Source of the DNA: a virus
Reading direction: 5' to 3' (one strand)
Length of the DNA stretch: 34,190 nucleotides
Virus record (IMG/VR): IMGVR_UViG_3300030106_000647
Span: 1-34,190 of that record
A model generated the notes under the pieces. The model was not told where the DNA came from. It ran no database searches and was given only the letters and a program-made list of their open reading frames with translations. Each line of letters opens with the position of its first letter. Within the stretch, counting starts at the first letter, position 1. Made by a program: the position numbers and the translations under genes. Below, piece after piece: positions 30,461 to 34,190 of the stretch.

Positions 30461-30737
30461 TCGTTTTTTTAGTTGTTTTTTTAAGTGGTCTTTCTATTTC
30501 TATCCACTCATCAACCATAGTTTCCCAAAACTTACACACAGCCTTTCTACAAGAACGACAGTTTATATCTTGCTTTTGTGCAGGAAATAAAACGTGCCAT
30601 TCTGCAAACATAACATTAAGAGAATCACTATGATATGTTGTAAAATTTCTCATGTGGTTTTGGTTTTTGATAACAGCATCTGTCATCATTTTTCTTTTGT
30701 CTTTGCTGTAATTTTCAGCGATTTCTTTAAAATTCAT
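30432..30737 (-). CDS. Hypothetical small protein with Cys pairs
   Basis: About 101 aa from ATG 30737 (MNFKEIAENYSKDKRKMMTD); an in-frame start at 30776 would overlap the zinc-ribbon gene by 29 bp. Contains CRSCRKAVCKFWETM (near residues 60-75), which may bind metal, and a Lys-rich C-terminus (KKTTKKTNGSKKAKTK). It overlaps the next gene by 29 bp. Function unknown. Confidence 0.52.
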   Translation of the reverse strand: MNFKEIAENYSKDKRKMMTDAVIKNQNHMRNFTTYHSDSLNVMFAEWHVLFPAQKQDINCRSCRKAVCKFWETMVDEWIEIERPLKKTTKKTNGSKKAKTK

Positions 30738-30747
30738 ATGATTTTTT

Positions 30748-30942
30748 TTACCATTTACCTTGTGGGCATTTACCAAAAAATTCTTTTGTTAACGATGTCT
30801 TTGCATCTAGGAAGCACTTGCAATCTGCACACCTTGCCCCCCTTGCTATTTTTGGTCTTTTAAGTAACATAAAGTTGCGGTAGAAACTACAACTTTTACA
30901 TATGTTTAATCTTTCTAATTTGGTTTTTTTATCAACAAACAT
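30748..30942 (-). CDS. Small zinc-ribbon protein
   Basis: 64 aa with CxxC (ICKSCSFYRNF) and a second Cys set (RCADCKCFLDAKTSLTKEFF, then KCPQGKW). One zinc site is likely. Similar short CxxC...CKCFLxAKT proteins occur near tape-measure genes of Bacteroidota phages. It overlaps the 29-aa ORF upstream by 11 bp. Function unknown. Confidence 0.6.
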   Translation of the reverse strand: MFVDKKTKLERLNICKSCSFYRNFMLLKRPKIARGARCADCKCFLDAKTSLTKEFFGKCPQGKW

Positions 30943-31021
30943 TTGTTAGCATTCCTAAAGTTAATACTGCGATTAATAGTGTTAAGTATATTATATACAC
31001 TCTTTTATCTTCTGTACTCAT
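30932..31021 (-). CDS. 29-aa membrane microprotein with C-terminal Cys
   Basis: ATG 31021 shares a TAATG junction with the tape-measure stop, and TGA 30932-30934 lies within the next gene (11-bp overlap). It begins MSTEDKRVYIIY and has one hydrophobic span (LTLLIAVLTLGML) ending in Cys. Its size and layout resemble the 11264-11353 ORF. Coupled start and stop overlaps support it. Confidence 0.5.
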   Translation of the reverse strand: MSTEDKRVYIIYLTLLIAVLTLGMLTNVC

Positions 31022-33621
31022 TATATTTTTGCGTCTGATTCAACAACAGAAACCTCTCTTTGTACACTTGTTATGTCAGACTCAACTACTACTACTTTAC
31101 TAGCACCACCCATAGCACCCATCATCTGGTTCTGACCTAAAACATTAAATTCTTGTTGGCTAAATGAAGGTTGGTTTATCATACCACCATCTGCAAACTT
31201 AACGCCACCTCCTGCTGCGTTCATTGCTGATAATTGATTTCTAAACATTGCTGTACTTCTTTTATTTATAACAGCCTCACCACCTTCTAGTTCTACTACT
31301 CTACCACCTACTGCAAACTTCTCACCACCCTGTGCGTGTGACTTGCCATGTACCATACCTCCATTTGCAAACTCTTCTATCACACCTCCATTTGCAAATG
31401 ATATTTGGTCAAAGGCTTTTTCAAAAACACCACTAACTAAACTACCTGCTGCTGCTGATAAAACAACAGCAAGAAATGGATTTGCTGAAAAAGTAGCAGT
31501 TATGTATGCAGAAACCGCTTCCATAATTTTTGCTCTAATGAATTTTTTAGCAGCATCAGATGCTGACTCACCTGACATTGCCGCCCTTTTAATGTCCTCT
31601 GCTAATGAGTCATCTTTTACTTTATTTGAATCTTCTGTTATTTCTTTTTCAACCTGAGCAAATCTTCTTAACAATTCTTCTCTGTCGTTAAATATAAGTT
31701 CTTCTTGCTCTAAAAGAAATCTTAAATTATCAAGTTCTTGTTTTAGTAAGTCTTGCTTTAATTTTGCTGACTCTTCTTCTGACAGATTGCCTTGAATCAT
31801 TTCGTTAAGCCTGAAATTTAACAACTCTTGTTCAACAGAGATTAAATTTTTCTTTTCATCAGCGTTTGCTTTTGTTGAATCTGTATTTTTATCTGTTGCA
31901 CCTGTATTTTCATTAGTTTGATTGGTGTTTTCTTCTTCTTTTTTTGTTGTTTCTCCTAAAGTTATTCCTAATCGCTTTGCTAAGGCGTCTCTATCTTCTG
32001 TTGCTTTATTCAACTCTTCTGTATGTTCTAAAAGTTCTTGATTAGCAAATGAATTCCTTATAACAAATTTGCTTAAATGTTGTAAAGACTTTGACTGTTC
32101 AGAGTGCAACCCTAAAGCACCATTGTCTGCCTCGTTTAACTTTTCTTTTACATGAGTATAATTTTCTGAAGCAGTAGCACCATCTAACAGGCTTATATTG
32201 TGTTTTTCTGACACTATAATTAGTTCATCAAATAAATCATTTTCTGCTTTTATTTGCTTGCTTCTGGCGTCTGCTGCATCTTGAGAAATTCCGTCTAACT
32301 TTTCCTGTTCTTTTTGAAGAACAATCCTATCTATTAATTGGTCATTATATTCTTTTAACCTATCTTTTAGTTCTTTTGTGTTTGTTTTTTCAGTATTTAT
32401 ATTTTTTAAAAAATCTGGGTACTCTTTATTTATTTTTATAATTAACTTGTTTCTATCTTCTTCTTTTATGTTAGTTTCTGTTAGTTGCAAAACAAGCCTA
32501 TTTAAAGCAACTCTTTCTTCGTCTAATTTTTCTGAAACTGGTATTTCTACAAAATCAGTCAGCGTGTTCATAAATGAAGCAAAATTTTCTACAACTCCCT
32601 GTATTTGTTTACCAAAGTTATCTATAAATGCTATTCTAAACCCTTGTGTTGCCGATTCTGCTCTTTTAAAAGAACCCTCTAAAGTGTCACCAACAATTCT
32701 AGCCATTTCTTGAGCAGCACCTGTAGCACCTTCTAACGCATCTCTTAATTCTACAGTTCTTTGTCTACTTGTAATCATCTGCTCAAACGCAGCAGCCTGT
32801 CTTAAATCAACAACTTCCATTATTTCTGCTAGGCTACCACCCTCTTCACTAAAATTTGTTAAAGCAGGGACTAATTCGTCTAAAGAGTGAATTGTTTTAC
32901 CAAAAGATTTTACTAAGTCTGAATTTGGGTCTTGCATTTTAAGCAAGATATTCCTTAAAGATGTACCAGCAATAGATGCTTCAATACCTGCGTCTGATAG
33001 TTGAGCCATAATCGCTGTTGTATCTTCAATAGAAAACCCTGCTGACTTTGCAATAGGCGCAACCTTAGTCATAGCAGTTTGAAACTTTTCAATGTCTAAT
33101 GCAGAACTTGTAAACGCTACAGCCATTACATCTACCACTCTTTGTGTTTCACTTGCATCTAATCCAAAACCTCTTACAGCAGAACCTGCCACTATTGCTG
33201 CTCTTGCTAAGTCACTATCTGTTGCTGTTGCTAACTGTAATGTCGCCTCTTGTGCGTTTAATATTTCTTGTGTGGTAAAACCTAACTTACCATAATTAGT
33301 TTGTAGTTCTGCAACTTGTTGTGCAGTAAAGAATGTAGAACGTCCTAAATCTTGTGCTGATTTTGCTAGTGCTAAAAATTCACTTCTGTTAGCACCTGTA
33401 ATTGCCTTAACTTTAGCCATCTGAAACTCAAAGTCTCTAAAACTTCTTAAAGCACTTCCAACTGCTTGTGTAATTTGTCTAAATGCCGCAACAGCACCTA
33501 AAACACCAGCAGCCATTCTTCCAAAACTCTTAGTTGTTGTTCCTGTTCTTTTCTCTAATCTTTTTAAGTCTTTCTCTCCTTGTACGACTACCTGTACTAC
33601 TATCTTTTCTGTATTTGCCAT
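31021..33621 (-). CDS. Tape measure protein
   Basis: 866 aa; sets tail length and lies inside the tail tube. N-terminal ~350 residues match the tape-measure core: RTGTTTKSFGRMAAGVLGAV, FEFQMAKVKAITGANRSEFL, AVAFTSSALDIEKFQTAMTK, AGIEASIAGTSLRNILLKMQ. The middle is long coiled coil (LLKQELDNLRFLLEQEELIF). The C-terminal end has the usual Gly-rich motifs (FANGGVIEEFANGGMVHG; VVELEGGEAVINKRS). At ~0.15 nm per residue a tail near 130 nm is expected (inference). It follows the neck gene by 11 bp, and a membrane microprotein overlaps its stop. Confidence 0.9.
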   Translation of the reverse strand: MANTEKIVVQVVVQGEKDLKRLEKRTGTTTKSFGRMAAGVLGAVAAFRQITQAVGSALRSFRDFEFQMAKVKAITGANRSEFLALAKSAQDLGRSTFFTAQQVAELQTNYGKLGFTTQEILNAQEATLQLATATDSDLARAAIVAGSAVRGFGLDASETQRVVDVMAVAFTSSALDIEKFQTAMTKVAPIAKSAGFSIEDTTAIMAQLSDAGIEASIAGTSLRNILLKMQDPNSDLVKSFGKTIHSLDELVPALTNFSEEGGSLAEIMEVVDLRQAAAFEQMITSRQRTVELRDALEGATGAAQEMARIVGDTLEGSFKRAESATQGFRIAFIDNFGKQIQGVVENFASFMNTLTDFVEIPVSEKLDEERVALNRLVLQLTETNIKEEDRNKLIIKINKEYPDFLKNINTEKTNTKELKDRLKEYNDQLIDRIVLQKEQEKLDGISQDAADARSKQIKAENDLFDELIIVSEKHNISLLDGATASENYTHVKEKLNEADNGALGLHSEQSKSLQHLSKFVIRNSFANQELLEHTEELNKATEDRDALAKRLGITLGETTKKEEENTNQTNENTGATDKNTDSTKANADEKKNLISVEQELLNFRLNEMIQGNLSEEESAKLKQDLLKQELDNLRFLLEQEELIFNDREELLRRFAQVEKEITEDSNKVKDDSLAEDIKRAAMSGESASDAAKKFIRAKIMEAVSAYITATFSANPFLAVVLSAAAGSLVSGVFEKAFDQISFANGGVIEEFANGGMVHGKSHAQGGEKFAVGGRVVELEGGEAVINKRSTAMFRNQLSAMNAAGGGVKFADGGMINQPSFSQQEFNVLGQNQMMGAMGGASKVVVVESDITSVQREVSVVESDAKI

Positions 33622-33632
33622 ATCTTTATATA

Positions 33633-34133
33633 TTAAAATGCTTCAGTAACATTTGCTTTTGTATTCTTTTTAATTTGTTGTGAAATCATATTTGCAACAT
33701 CTACTCCTACAGATGGTGCTAGTGTTTCTGCAACTTTTTTGCTAAATTTATTTGCTACATAACCTGCAAAGTTTGTTCTTCTTAACCTATTACCCTCTGT
33801 CCAAAAAACATAAGGCTTACCATAATTATTTTTTAATTTTTTAAATATTGAAAAAGCAGAATTTAAAGGCAATCCTTTTGTGCTTACCCATTTTTGTATT
33901 TCTCTTAAATTAGGGGCTTTTGCAAATGCAGGATTGTTTACAGCCTTCCAATACGCAACAGATGAGGTTACATTTAAAATACTTACCCCTTTTTTTATAA
34001 TGTTGTATTTCAGTCCTCTACTTAATCTACCGGTTGCATTGTGCTTTTGTGCTTTAAGTTCATCTTGCAGTCCCTTTCTTAGCATATCACCAACGCTATG
34101 TAGCGTTCTATTTGTATGTTTAAATGCTTTCAT
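33633..34133 (-). CDS. Neck/tail-completion protein (HK97 gp10-like), complete allele
   Basis: 166 aa. N-terminal amphipathic helix (MKAFKHTNRTLHSVGDMLRK), the characteristic NATGRLSRGLKYN, SSVAYWKAVNN, and IQKWVSTKGLPLNS, in line with gp10-like proteins that join head and tail. The second half differs from the partial copy at 1-374. The start overlaps the previous stop as TAATG. In the closed circle this allele is followed by the tape measure. Confidence 0.7.
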   Translation of the reverse strand: MKAFKHTNRTLHSVGDMLRKGLQDELKAQKHNATGRLSRGLKYNIIKKGVSILNVTSSVAYWKAVNNPAFAKAPNLREIQKWVSTKGLPLNSAFSIFKKLKNNYGKPYVFWTEGNRLRRTNFAGYVANKFSKKVAETLAPSVGVDVANMISQQIKKNTKANVTEAF

Positions 34134-34190
34134 TATGTGTTTAGTGCTTCGTTACCAAAACTTCTTCTTAAAACTTTGTGTGCATTACCA
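34114..34190. repeat. 77-bp direct terminal repeat, right copy
   Basis: Exact copy of 355-431. It joins the ends into a circle of about 33.76 kb. Upstream of it (to the left) the sequence is only similar, not identical, to 1-354, because a different neck-gene allele lies there. Confidence 0.9.
34133..34190 (-). CDS. C-terminal end of the 240-aa minor structural protein (partial, duplicate of 374-431)
   Basis: The last 18 codons and stop, identical to the end of the gene at 374-1096, cut off by the window edge. It is not a separate gene: it reflects the circular overlap of the sequence ends. Confidence 0.85.
   Translation of the reverse strand, partial: GNAHKVLRRSFGNEALNT

Noticed and set aside
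357-33295. Many plus-strand open frames of 60-176 codons (for example 2805-3122, 20760-21134, 29108-29638)
   Set aside because: Each lies opposite a well-supported minus-strand gene and has odd, Ser/Leu/Phe-rich composition without recognisable domains or plausible leaders. They are shadows of the coding strand.
1-34190. CRISPR arrays, tRNA genes, integrase, repressor, reverse transcriptase/DGR
   Set aside because: No regular repeat-spacer structure, no cloverleaf with a conserved T-loop, and no recombinase, CI-like repressor pair or RT motifs were found by reading.

Overview
The window is almost certainly a complete or near-complete genome of a tailed phage (siphovirus type: HK97-fold capsid, portal, tape measure and tail-tip proteins, with no sheath or contractile-tail genes seen). 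It is AT-rich, and every gene I support lies on the minus strand. The host is inferred to be a member of Bacteroidota, probably Flavobacteriia. Gene starts are preceded by A-rich leaders rather than Shine-Dalgarno motifs, one promoter matches the Bacteroidota consensus (TTTG, 19 bp, TAnnTTTG), and several proteins (SH3-barrel/WYL_2, the DUF1599-like protein, the tail-hub protein) look like families common in phages of this phylum. The last 77 bases (34114-34190) exactly repeat 355-431, so the sequence closes into a circle of about 33,759 bp. Bases 1-354 then hold a second, divergent allele of the neck gene at 33633-34133, probably from a co-existing strain.

Layout, in transcription order (right to left, on the circle): an early unit runs from a metallophosphoesterase (20658) through small zinc proteins, a putative single-strand annealing protein, an HTH protein, a DnaA domain IV-like protein, an SSB-like protein ending in DDLPF, a PD-(D/E)xK nuclease, an O-like replication initiator with internal 24-bp tandem repeats, three tiny membrane peptides, a DUF1599-like protein, an HTH protein and a VRR-NUC nuclease. 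It continues through small ORFs, a GP88-family protein and an SH3-barrel protein, and stops at a strong intrinsic terminator (11217-11240). No polymerase, helicase, primase, integrase or repressor is visible. The phage therefore seems to borrow the host replisome and to be virulent.

The late unit starts after a ~600 bp control region (10614-11216). In order it encodes terminase small and large subunits, a G/GT-like tail assembly chaperone with a -1 frameshift signal (T9), a tail protein fused to a LamG domain, two large tail proteins, a minor structural protein, the neck protein and the tape measure. It then crosses to small zinc/HTH proteins, a ClpP-type prohead protease with a probable nested scaffold, major capsid, tail tube, portal, head-tail connector, fibre or decoration proteins including another LamG protein, an M15 endolysin and holin candidates. 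It ends at a hairpin terminator (20711-20745). The order is unusual: portal lies downstream of capsid and tail tube, and the tape measure lies upstream of the capsid genes.

Points deserving attention are a 9-mer (GCAGTTTCA) found 11 times by hand count, all in one orientation and three times in tandem in a GC-rich noncoding island; the microprotein clusters; the two neck-gene alleles; and the repeat-rich late control region.
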